Assembly (NCBI GenBank): GCA_029289015.1
Contig: JARFUL010000135.1
Coordinates: 1 to 5,931 of the forward strand
DNA length: 5,931 bases
Source of the DNA: Syntrophobacteria bacterium
Lineage (GTDB): Bacteria > Desulfobacterota > Syntrophobacteria > JARFUL01
Direction: 5' to 3'
Shown here: one piece after another, positions 1 to 5,599 of the stretch
How the letters are laid out: every line of letters begins with the position of its first letter
Position numbering within the stretch: position 1 is the first letter of the stretch
Position numbers and translations under genes: made by a program
Notes under the pieces: model-generated
The model's database searches: none
What the model saw: only the letters and a program-made list of their open reading frames with translations
Told to the model about the DNA's origin: nothing

Positions 1-475
1 TGGGGGGTTTGCCGCTCTTCCAGGAACCGTCGCCCTGGTTTAGCAGTATTTTGATCCCGCTCGCGTCGCCGTGCACCGCGAGGGCCACGTCGACCCAGCC
101 GTCCCGGTTGAGGTCTCCGGCACTGATGGACCTTACGTCCCCGTTGAGAACCAACGGCACCCCGGGTATCCAGTTGCCCCGGCCGTCGCCGTACCAGAAC
201 TCTACCTTAGACCGCGGCGGCAGCACCCTGCTGGTCACCAGGTCCGGCAGGTTGTCTCCGTTGAAGTCGGCCACCGCGACCGCGCGGCACTTCCCAGAGA
301 ACGGCGGACCGCTCGGCACCGACCAGCGGGCCGCTTTCCCGGGGCCCACGGAGCCGCGCGTCCTCGCGGCTTCATCGGATGCGCAGCTGAAGGCCACGAG
401 GGCAGCGGCTACCACCAGGGCCAAGAACCTCCAGCGAGTTCTTTTCGCCCCCCGCAACCTCCCTACGAAAAACAT
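1..475 (-). CDS. FG-GAP/VCBS-repeat lipoprotein, N-terminal part (runs off left edge)
   Basis: This minus-strand reading frame opens at an ATG (475-473) and stays open for 158 codons to the window edge, so the C-terminus is missing. Residues 6-16 are basic (RLRGAKRTRWR), 17-29 are hydrophobic, and Cys31 follows AFS. This looks like a lipoprotein signal peptide with an imperfect lipobox, so export and lipid anchoring are inferred. Two calcium-binding loops of the FG-GAP/VCBS type (DxNxDxxxD) are visible. The first is ADFNGDNLPDLV, with Asp70, Asn72, Asp74 and Asp78. The second is GDLNRDGWVDVA, with Asp121, Asn123, Asp125 and Asp129. The segments after them (WYGDGRGNW and LLNQGDGSW) also repeat, giving a period of about 50 residues. 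Such repeats build beta-propellers like those of integrin alpha chains, usually on the cell surface or in the periplasm. The ligand is unknown. An AAAGGG lies about 11 nt upstream of the ATG, a weak ribosome binding site. The fold is fairly sure; the function is not. Confidence 0.85.
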   Translation of the reverse strand, partial: MFFVGRLRGAKRTRWRFLALVVAAALVAFSCASDEAARTRGSVGPGKAARWSVPSGPPFSGKCRAVAVADFNGDNLPDLVTSRVLPPRSKVEFWYGDGRGNWIPGVPLVLNGDVRSISAGDLNRDGWVDVALAVHGDASGIKILLNQGDGSWKSGKPP

Positions 476-597
476 TTCAAACGATACCCTTTAGAGCGGA
501 AGTTGCTGTTATCAGGAAGAATTGTCGCGTATTAGAGCCTCTGGGGCCCCATCCAGCTAAGCGCGGTTGAGACAACACCATATGCCTTGGCGGAGCA

Positions 598-653
598 TAG
601 ACTTCTCCCATTATATTTTTACTACAACGCGGGGTGAAAAGTCTATAATGGAG
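598..653. repeat. Inverted repeat carrying mirrored TATAAT elements
   Basis: TAGACTT (598-604) and AAGTCTA (639-645) are exact inverted copies. Each lies against a TATAAT reading outward-to-inward: TATAATGGGAG on the minus strand (615-605) and TATAATGGAG on the plus strand (644-653). The two arms thus share the same word set on opposite strands. It could be an operator or a pair of divergent promoters, or it could be chance in AT-rich DNA. The plus-strand TATAAT has no good -35 at 16-18 nt. Confidence 0.4.
610..638 (-). promoter_or_regulatory. Candidate promoter for the FG-GAP lipoprotein gene
   Basis: On the minus strand, TTCACC (638-633, four of six matches to TTGACA) is followed after 17 nt by a perfect TATAAT (615-610). 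Transcription would start near 603 and leave a leader of about 130 nt before the ATG at 475. The position, spacing and AT-rich setting fit a housekeeping sigma factor promoter. It is a pattern match only. Confidence 0.45.
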
Positions 654-803
654 TAAAAAAAAGAGGTCCGTATCCGATCCATCATGACGCGAAAAAGCCA
701 TCATTATGGGATTTGGGTGCTGGATGGTTTGGTCCCGTGGAACTCAGCATATTCACCTACAGAATATATATGCTTTCAGATTTGGACATTGTCAATTTAA
801 AAC

Positions 804-821
804 TTCAGGGCCTTCAGGGCC
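804..821 (+). repeat. Tandem 9-bp duplication TTCAGGGCC x2
   Basis: Two perfect head-to-tail copies of TTCAGGGCC occupy 804-812 and 813-821 in non-coding DNA. With the following TG they can also fold as an imperfect hairpin (CAGGGCC/GGGCCTG, one G-G mismatch, TTCA loop). No function is evident; a small slippage duplication is the simplest reading. Confidence 0.6.
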
Positions 822-868
822 TGGGGTGCGAGAAACTTGTCAATATGCGTACTTACGGGGGAAATACG

Positions 869-898
869 TTGCAATAATGAACTGTTATAGTGTATAAG
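869..898 (+). promoter_or_regulatory. Candidate promoter for the reductase-ftsB unit
   Basis: TTGCAA (869-874) is followed after 18 nt by TATAAG (893-898, five of six matches to TATAAT). This would place the start of transcription near 905, about 35 nt before the reductase start. It is the best-spaced pair in front of this gene but remains a pattern match. Confidence 0.4.
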
Positions 899-941
899 CA
901 CTGAGTAGGCGCCATATGTATATCTGGGTCACGTCGTGAAG

Positions 942-2081
942 ATGGACGATCTTTGGGATGCAATAGTGGTCGGTCTGGGGCCCGCGGGTGCCTCGGCCGC
1001 GGCCGTGATGGCCGGGGAGGGGCTCAGGGTTCTGGCCCTGGACAGGGGACCGGGAACGCGCAAGGCCTGCGGCGGGTGCCTCACGGAGAAGGTCGCGGGA
1101 TACCTTCCCCCGGGCTGGCGGAACCTGGCTTTATGCCCGGTATACGAGGCGGAGATTGAAGCGGGGGAGGTAATCGTCGGCGCGGAGGTTCAAAGGCCCC
1201 TGGGCTTTCTGGTGGACCGGGGCCGCTTCGACGATTTTCTCAGGGCCGAGGCCCTTGAGAAGGGGGTCGAAACCGTGACCGCGCGCGTGGGGAGTGTCGC
1301 GGAAGAGCGCGGGTCAGTGAGGGTTGTCACACCCCGGGGAGACTACAGGGCCCGCTACGTGGTGGGGGCCGGAGGCGCCAACTGCCCGGGCGCCAGATAC
1401 GTGAGCGGTTTCAGGCACCGGGCCAAGGTGGTGGGTATAGCAGGGGAGCTGCCCCTGCCCGACGGCTTCCGCCCGGGGAGGATCCGGCTGATAATGGGGC
1501 TCACCGGCTACGGGTACGGCTGGTTCTTCCCCCGGGACGACGTGCTCAATGTGGGCATTAGCGAACACCGGCTGAACGCGAGGGGGGTCGAGGCCGTGTT
1601 CCGCGGGCTCCTTGAGCGCGCGGCTCAGGGCCGTGCCGTCACCTGGGTCCGGTCCAGGCTCATTCCCTGTTATGATGGCAGAAGGAGGCTCAGCCGCGGG
1701 CGGGTCGTTCTCGTGGGCGACGCGGTCGGACTGGTGGATCCCCTTTCCGGGGAGGGCGTAGCCTATGCGGTGTCCAGCGGGTTCATGGCCGGCCGCGCGA
1801 TAATCGAAGCCCTTGGTGCGCGCACCGGGAGCCCCTTTTCGGGCTACAGGCTGTGGGTTCAGGAGAACGTGTACCCCGAGTTCAGGTGGGCCTCCATCCT
1901 GGCCCGGGTGATCTTCCGCGTGCCCCGCGGATTCACCGCGCTCATGAAGAAGAGGCCGGAGCTCCTGGCCTACTACCTGGAGCTTCTCGGCGGGCGCAAG
2001 ACCTACCGGGGGTTCGCGGCCGAGGTGCTCAAGAACGTGGGCGGGGTCGCGGCCCGGCGGCTTTTCCCGGTGGCCCCGTGA
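942..2081 (+). CDS. Geranylgeranyl reductase-family FAD-dependent oxidoreductase
   Basis: The 379-residue product is a flavoprotein of the geranylgeranyl reductase family, part of the PHBH-fold group. These enzymes saturate double bonds of isoprenoid chains in archaeal lipids, chlorophyll side chains or menaquinone. Residues 11-16 (GLGPAG) form the dinucleotide-binding loop, and Asp34 ends the second beta strand. Cys43-GG-Cys46 matches the conserved CGG segment near the active site. GYGYGWFFP (189-197) is the family signature over the substrate cavity. VGDAVGLVDPLSGEG (258-272) is the second FAD motif. There are no transmembrane segments, so the enzyme is probably soluble or peripheral at the membrane. 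I chose the ATG at 942; a GTG at 936 would add two residues, and neither has a clear Shine-Dalgarno. The stop is 4 nt before ftsB, implying co-transcription. The substrate cannot be told from sequence; menaquinone or another polyprenyl lipid is a guess. Confidence 0.88.
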   Translation: MDDLWDAIVVGLGPAGASAAAVMAGEGLRVLALDRGPGTRKACGGCLTEKVAGYLPPGWRNLALCPVYEAEIEAGEVIVGAEVQRPLGFLVDRGRFDDFLRAEALEKGVETVTARVGSVAEERGSVRVVTPRGDYRARYVVGAGGANCPGARYVSGFRHRAKVVGIAGELPLPDGFRPGRIRLIMGLTGYGYGWFFPRDDVLNVGISEHRLNARGVEAVFRGLLERAAQGRAVTWVRSRLIPCYDGRRRLSRGRVVLVGDAVGLVDPLSGEGVAYAVSSGFMAGRAIIEALGARTGSPFSGYRLWVQENVYPEFRWASILARVIFRVPRGFTALMKKRPELLAYYLELLGGRKTYRGFAAEVLKNVGGVAARRLFPVAP

Positions 2082-2085
2082 AGAG

Positions 2086-2424
2086 ATGAAAGAGTCTCAA
2101 GGGAGAAAGATTGTAGTGCTGCTCGCGGCTGTTCTGGCCGTGGCCTTCGGGGTGGGGCTGGTGGTCTTTGCCAAGGGCGGGCTCTTGCACCTCAAGGCGC
2201 TCAACGCGGAAGAGGCCCGGCTCAGGGCGAAGAACAGCGCGATTCTAGGGGAAAACGAGAGCCTCTACCGGGAGATAGACAGGCTTAAGAACGACTCCGG
2301 CTACATCGAGTTCCTTGCCAAGAAGAGGCTGGGCATGGTAAAGCCGGACGAGTTCATCATCGAGTTCGATGAGAAGCCCCCGGGCAAGGCATCCGGCCGG
2401 GGGCCCGGCAGTCCGGCACGCTGA
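2086..2424 (+). CDS. ftsB: FtsB/DivIC-type septum formation initiator
   Basis: The 112-residue protein has the FtsB/DivIC plan: a short basic cytoplasmic tail (1-8), one transmembrane helix (about 9-29), a coiled coil (about 34-69, with leucines and long charged heptads), then the family's conserved end YIEFLAKKRLGMVKPDE (73-89). FtsB binds FtsL and FtsQ in the periplasm and links the early divisome to activation of septal peptidoglycan synthesis by FtsWI. The C-terminal 20 residues are Pro/Gly/Arg-rich and look unstructured. It starts 4 nt after the reductase stop, with AAGAG close upstream, so translation is probably coupled. In many proteobacteria ftsB sits next to eno; here it follows an isoprenoid reductase instead. 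The family call is strong, but the exact name (FtsB or a DivIC relative) is less certain. Confidence 0.87.
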   Translation: MKESQGRKIVVLLAAVLAVAFGVGLVVFAKGGLLHLKALNAEEARLRAKNSAILGENESLYREIDRLKNDSGYIEFLAKKRLGMVKPDEFIIEFDEKPPGKASGRGPGSPAR

Positions 2425-2427
2425 CGC

Positions 2428-2456
2428 GGGGCCGCGGGCTGGCGCGGCCCCTATTT
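2428..2456 (+). terminator. Intrinsic terminator after ftsB
   Basis: GGGGCCGCG (2428-2436) pairs perfectly with CGCGGCCCC (2443-2451) around a 6-nt loop (GGCTGG) and is followed by TATTTT. The 9-bp GC-only stem plus a short T run starts 4 nt after the ftsB stop. It should end the reductase-ftsB transcript and separate it from efp. Confidence 0.85.
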
Positions 2457-2517
2457 TCGCAACAGACTGATAAAGAGCCGGTCCCCGCGACAAAACCGGG
2501 AATCATCCGGCACTTTG

Positions 2518-2528
2518 AGGAAGGTGAG
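2518..2528 (+). promoter_or_regulatory. Strong Shine-Dalgarno of efp
   Basis: AGGAAGGTGAG lies 5 nt before the ATG at 2534 and is nearly fully complementary to the end of 16S rRNA. It fixes the efp start and is the best ribosome binding site in the window. No good promoter pair was found between the preceding terminator and this site. Confidence 0.75.
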
Positions 2529-2533
2529 CCGTT

Positions 2534-3094
2534 ATGTACCAGACTTCTGACATCAGGAAGGGGCTTAAGATAGAGATAGGAGGCAGGCCCTTCATAATAG
2601 TGGATTTTCTCCACGTAAAGCCCGGCAAGGGGGGCGCATTCGTGCGCACCAAGCTCAAGAACATGGAGACCGGCCAGGTGCTCGAGCAGACCTTTCGTTC
2701 CGGGGAAAAGATCGCGGTGCCGGACATAGCGGAGAAGAACATGCAGTATCTCTACAGGTCCCCCGAGGGGTACTGCTTCATGGACAACGAGACCTACGAG
2801 CAGGTCTATCTCACCGAGGAGAACCTCGGGGAGAGACGGAACTATCTCAGTGAGAACATAAACATAGACGTCCTGTACTTCGAGGGGAGGCCCATCGGGA
2901 TAGAGCTTCCCGTCGCGGTGGAGCTCGAGGTGACCGAGGCCGAGCCCGGGATTAAGGGCGACACCGCGTCGTCGGTGACCAAACCCGCGACCCTGGAGAC
3001 GGGGCTGGTGATCCAGGTCCCCCTCTTTATCAACGAGGGGGAGAAGGTGAGGGTGGATACGCGCACCGGTGAGTATATGGAGAGAGTCAAGTAG
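2534..3094 (+). CDS. efp: Translation elongation factor P
   Basis: The 186-residue protein has the normal EF-P length and shows all three domains: the KOW-like N-terminal domain (about 1-63) and two OB domains. EF-P binds between the P and E sites of the ribosome and relieves stalling at polyproline stretches. The loop VKPGKGGAF (28-36) carries the tip lysine, Lys32. This marks a lysine-type EF-P, not the arginine type that is rhamnosylated by EarP. Lys32 might be modified by an EpmA/EpmB-like or other route, but no modification gene is in the window. The C-terminal signature is present from GLVIQVPLFINEGEKV to TRTGEYMERVK. The gene is flanked by a terminator and a long gap, so it is probably transcribed alone. 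Identification is secure. Confidence 0.97.
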   Translation: MYQTSDIRKGLKIEIGGRPFIIVDFLHVKPGKGGAFVRTKLKNMETGQVLEQTFRSGEKIAVPDIAEKNMQYLYRSPEGYCFMDNETYEQVYLTEENLGERRNYLSENINIDVLYFEGRPIGIELPVAVELEVTEAEPGIKGDTASSVTKPATLETGLVIQVPLFINEGEKVRVDTRTGEYMERVK

Positions 3095-3114
3095 CCATGT
3101 CAGGTCGCGCGCGG

Positions 3115-3196
3115 AGCTATAATCCAGCAATCTGGTAATATAATTTGACTTAAACTGGAAGATGCGGGATATTATATAATTCGGAAAGCTATAATC
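3115..3196 (+). repeat. 10-bp direct repeat AGCTATAATC, two copies 72 bp apart
   Basis: AGCTATAATC occurs at 3115-3124 and again at 3187-3196, both in the efp-ATPase intergenic region and both holding a TATAAT. The copies are exact and on the same strand. They might be alternative -10 elements or protein binding sites; neither has a good -35 at the usual distance. Confidence 0.45.
3145..3180 (+). promoter_or_regulatory. Candidate promoter region for the ATPase/HD-GYP unit
   Basis: TTGACT (3145-3150, five of six matches) lies upstream of overlapping -10-like words: TATTAT (3170-3175, spacer 19) and a perfect TATAAT (3175-3180, spacer 24, too long). A further TATAAT is at 3190-3195. The stretch is only 30% GC. 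A promoter somewhere here is likely, but which words are used cannot be decided. The leader would be about 140-160 nt. Confidence 0.4.
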
Positions 3197-3340
3197 ACAA
3201 CTAGGGTTTACAGGGCTTGGTCTGATCCGAAGATCTCCTAAGGTCGGAGCCGGTCTCCCGGCGAAAAACGAAAGTCTGCATCTGGGTTGAACTGTTGGGG
3301 GGAGTAGACTCTTTTTGCGGGTTTTGCTGGATTTAGCTCT
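3197..3340 (+). other. Possibly structured 5' leader of the ATPase gene, unassigned
   Basis: The 246-nt gap 3095-3340 has no gene, and its second half can form several hairpins. GCCGG (3249-3253) pairs with CCGGC (3258-3262) around TCTC. AGTCT (3273-3277) pairs with AGACT (3306-3310), and a CTTTTT follows at 3311. GGCT near 3214-3217 can pair with AGCC at 3248-3251, enclosing CTTGG/CTAAG, as an alternative to the first stem. The last hairpin with its T run faintly resembles an attenuator. I could not match it to a riboswitch class I know. The evidence is short stems seen by eye. Confidence 0.3.
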
Positions 3341-4141
3341 ATGTATGTTGAGTGGTGGGGATTAAACGAAAGACCCTTCGAAAATGTGCCGGACCCAAGG
3401 TTCCTGTACCTGTCAAAGGACCACCAGGAGGCCTTTTTCAGGATGAGGTACCTAGCAGAGTCCCGCAAGGGTGCCGGCATGCTGATAGGGGACGTGGGGT
3501 GCGGGAAGACGACCCTGGCCAGGGCGCTCATCCAGAAGCTGTCCGGTGAGAAGTTCGAGATCGGCCTGGTCACCTACCCCGCGCTCGAGCCGGAAGATTT
3601 TTTAAAGGAGATCCTCTACCAGTTCGGGATGTCCATCCCCAACGGGACCAAGGTCGACCTGCTCCACGCGCTCAACGACCTGATGCTGAAGAACTACAGG
3701 GCGGAGAAGGACTCGCTCCTCATAATCGACGAGGCCCACGTCATCAGCGATGCCAGGACCCTGGAAGAGATCAGGCTGCTCCTCAACTTCCAGCTCGACG
3801 ACAGGTTTCTCCTCTCCTTGATACTCATTGGGCAGCCGGAGCTCAGGGCAATAATAAAGTCCGTGCCGGCCCTCGAGCAGAGGATCGCGATAAGGTCCAA
3901 CCTTGCGCCCCTCAGCGAGAGCGAGACGATAAATTACATTGTTTTTCGACTAAAAGTGGCCGGCGCGACAAATCCTATCTTCACAAAGCAGGCAATGGAT
4001 GTTATTCATAGATTATCCAACGGAGTACCCAGGAACATAAACAACATAGCCGACATGAGCCTGCTGGTGGGCTTCGGGCAAAAGCTCGAGAGCATAGACG
4101 GCGCGACCGTTGAAAAACTTGTTAAGGCCGAAATGCTGTAA
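3341..4141 (+). CDS. ExeA/GspA-type AAA ATPase (short form)
   Basis: The 266-residue protein opens like ExeA/GspA-type secretion ATPases (WGLNERPFENVPDPRFLYLS, residues 6-25). Walker A is GDVGCGKT (50-57), Walker B is LLIIDEAH (126-133) and the sensor 1 strand is LILIGQPEL (160-168). Arginines in EQRIAIR (179-185) are likely arginine fingers. GVPRNINNIAD near the end belongs to the helical lid. ExeA proteins couple ATP hydrolysis to placing secretin complexes in the peptidoglycan. A related subfamily sits in exosortase/PEP-CTERM loci, but no such genes are visible here. This protein ends soon after the AAA module, with no transmembrane helix and no peptidoglycan-binding domain, so it is probably cytoplasmic. 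The start agrees with the family N-terminus, though only a weak CTGGA lies upstream. The stop overlaps the next start by one base, so the two are translated together. The family is sure; the process served is not. Confidence 0.9.
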   Translation: MYVEWWGLNERPFENVPDPRFLYLSKDHQEAFFRMRYLAESRKGAGMLIGDVGCGKTTLARALIQKLSGEKFEIGLVTYPALEPEDFLKEILYQFGMSIPNGTKVDLLHALNDLMLKNYRAEKDSLLIIDEAHVISDARTLEEIRLLLNFQLDDRFLLSLILIGQPELRAIIKSVPALEQRIAIRSNLAPLSESETINYIVFRLKVAGATNPIFTKQAMDVIHRLSNGVPRNINNIADMSLLVGFGQKLESIDGATVEKLVKAEML

Positions 4142-5439
4142 TGAGACTCGTTGATCTTCTGAAAAAAAAGGGCGCCAAAAAGACCCCTTCGGAAGAAGAG
4201 GCCGAAGAGGAAAAGGCGCCCGAGGACGAGCCCAGGGAGGAGGCGGAGGAGGAAGACGTTTCTCCCGGGGATATCTCCGAACCTGCGCCCTCGGAATCCG
4301 AGCTCTCCTTCAGCCTCTTCTCCGAGGATGACGATTCCCCCTCCGACGACCTGCCCCTGGATGACGAGCTTACCCCCGAAGCTCTCCTCGAAGAGCTCGG
4401 GGAGGAAGAGCCTCCCCCCGCGTCCCCACTCACGGACGCGTACCTCGCGAAGGACCTCACCGAAGACCTGAGCAAGGAGCCCACCGAGGAGCTGACCGAA
4501 GAGGAAGCTTTTTTGGACGCGCACATTACCAAGGTGCTGGGGGCCAAGGAGATCTACGTCAAGACCATGGCCGCGTGCAGGTCCATCATGGAGGACGTCA
4601 GGGCCGACAGGCCCCTCAACGTCGAGCCCCTCGAGGACATTGCCGCGAACCTCTTCGCGCACGGCGATCCTGACAAGACCATCTTCCTTCTGGCCATGGA
4701 GGAGCCGGCAGACCACTTTCTCGTCTCCCACTGCCTGAACGTCGCGCTCTACTCTCTCAAGCTGGGGATAGGGTTCGGTTATTCGATGGATGAGCTGAAG
4801 GAGCTGACAATGGCCGGTCTGCTCCACGACGTGGGGCTCCTCAAGATTCCCGAGGAGATCATAGAGAAGGACGCGGAGCTCACCGGCATGGAGAGCGAGG
4901 AGATCCGCAAGCATACCCAGTTCGGCTACGACATAGTGGCCGAGCTGGGACCCAGGTTCGAGAAGATCGCGAAGGTTGTTCTCACCCACCACGAGCGGGT
5001 GGACGGCTCCGGCTACCCGAGTGGCCTCAAGGGCGATGAGATACCCGAGATGAGCCAGATCGTGGGCATAGCAGAGACCTACGACACCCTTATCAACGAC
5101 CGGCCCTACAGGAGGTCGATCCCCCCCTTCGACGCGGTGAAGATCATTTTGGAGGAAGAGCGGGGAAAGTACTCGCCCAAGATGCTCAAGCTCTTTCTCA
5201 CCGAGATATCCATCTTCCCCATAAACAGCCTGGTGAGGCTCAGCAACCAGGCGGTGGCCCGGGTGGTCGCGCTCAACAGGAACCTGCCGCTCAGGCCCGT
5301 GGTGGAGATAATCATCAACCCCCAGGGCCAGCGCCTCGACCACAAGGAGCTCCTCGACCTGTCCAGAAACCCGCTCCTTTACATCGCGTCCTCCGTGTCC
5401 GCGGAAGAGGTGGGCATCAACAGGAAGACCCAGCCCTGA
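4141..5439 (+). CDS. HD-GYP domain protein with long acidic N-terminal region
   Basis: The 432-residue protein contains an HD-GYP domain, a family that hydrolyses cyclic di-GMP (some members cGAMP). Metal ligands are in place: His197, His229-Asp230, His258, His283-His284 and Asp315. The GYP motif is HHERVDGSGYP (283-293), and NDRPYR (319-324) ends the core. The conserved C-terminal tail (about 345-432) is present. The first active-site segment reads HDVGLLKIP rather than the common HDIGKxxIP. Ahead of the domain is a basic patch (KKKGAKK, 8-14), then about 105 residues rich in Glu, Asp, Ser and Pro (18-122), likely disordered, then a helical segment. There is no sensor domain, transmembrane helix or GGDEF domain. 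TAATG overlaps the ATPase stop, and no good Shine-Dalgarno is present, so translation is probably coupled. Activity is predicted from the residues only; the acidic region may be a binding arm for a partner such as the ATPase. Confidence 0.92.
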   Translation: MRLVDLLKKKGAKKTPSEEEAEEEKAPEDEPREEAEEEDVSPGDISEPAPSESELSFSLFSEDDDSPSDDLPLDDELTPEALLEELGEEEPPPASPLTDAYLAKDLTEDLSKEPTEELTEEEAFLDAHITKVLGAKEIYVKTMAACRSIMEDVRADRPLNVEPLEDIAANLFAHGDPDKTIFLLAMEEPADHFLVSHCLNVALYSLKLGIGFGYSMDELKELTMAGLLHDVGLLKIPEEIIEKDAELTGMESEEIRKHTQFGYDIVAELGPRFEKIAKVVLTHHERVDGSGYPSGLKGDEIPEMSQIVGIAETYDTLINDRPYRRSIPPFDAVKIILEEERGKYSPKMLKLFLTEISIFPINSLVRLSNQAVARVVALNRNLPLRPVVEIIINPQGQRLDHKELLDLSRNPLLYIASSVSAEEVGINRKTQP

Positions 5440-5516
5440 TCCAATCCCTTCCCCGCCGAAAGACCCGGCCCGAGCCCCAGAAAAATAAAATAGCCCGCCG
5501 GCCCGGGGCCAGCTTG

Positions 5517-5525
5517 TGCTACAAT
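5517..5525 (+). promoter_or_regulatory. Extended -10 promoter for the antiporter gene
   Basis: TGCTACAAT is an extended -10 (TGn followed by a five-of-six match to TATAAT). No TTG-type -35 lies 17 nt upstream, where the DNA is GC-rich, as is allowed for extended -10 promoters. Transcription would start near 5532, about 68 nt before the ATG at 5600. I found no intrinsic terminator between the HD-GYP stop and this site, so read-through is also possible. Confidence 0.5.
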
Positions 5526-5599
5526 CGGCTTTCACGCGGGGCTGCCCGGGTGTTGGCGGAGCCTGGGAATATCAGTGCGAAAAGGATTAAGGCCGACCC

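Larger units (their letters stand above)
476..941. other. Divergent AT-rich intergenic region, no convincing gene
   Basis: This 466-nt gap separates the leftward lipoprotein gene from the rightward reductase gene. GC is low (33% in 601-660 and 37% in 841-900 by hand count) against about 75% in the adjacent reductase gene. Short open frames exist on both strands, but none shows a recognisable domain or a ribosome binding site. The region holds candidate promoters on both strands, an inverted repeat at 598-604/639-645, and a tandem 9-bp duplication at 804-821. I see no tRNA or other known RNA in it. Confidence 0.7.

Noticed and set aside
9..535. Plus-strand open frames opposite the FG-GAP lipoprotein
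   Set aside because: Low-complexity Pro/Arg/Thr-rich translations with no motif; the minus strand gives a signal peptide and calcium-binding repeats instead.
477..704. Possible 75-residue minus-strand protein
   Set aside because: It would span the candidate lipoprotein promoter and leader and has no motif or Shine-Dalgarno.
790..843. Minus-strand promoters at the two TTGACA words (795-790 and 843-838)
   Set aside because: Both are perfect -35 words, but there is no good -10 at 16-18 nt from either one.
706..897. Possible 63-residue plus-strand protein in the intergenic region
   Set aside because: No ribosome binding site or domain, and it runs through the 9-bp duplication and into the -10 of the candidate reductase promoter.
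2357..3130. Open frame of 257 codons on the minus strand across efp
   Set aside because: It lies opposite efp, whose identity is certain, and crosses the terminator after ftsB. No recognisable motif.
3197..3340. GEMM-type c-di-GMP riboswitch before the ATPase/HD-GYP genes
   Set aside because: The context fits, but the conserved GGCAAACC and ACGCAAAGCC words of the aptamer are absent.
5481..5513. Terminator after the HD-GYP gene
   Set aside because: The GC-rich run beside AAAAATAAAATA could only form a weak stem with a T run on the minus strand, where no gene needs it; no plus-strand hairpin with a T tail is present.
4006..5535. Long open frame (about 509 codons) on the minus strand opposite the HD-GYP gene
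   Set aside because: It mirrors a well-supported gene in GC-rich DNA, where antisense frames stay open by composition. Its protein shows no known domain.
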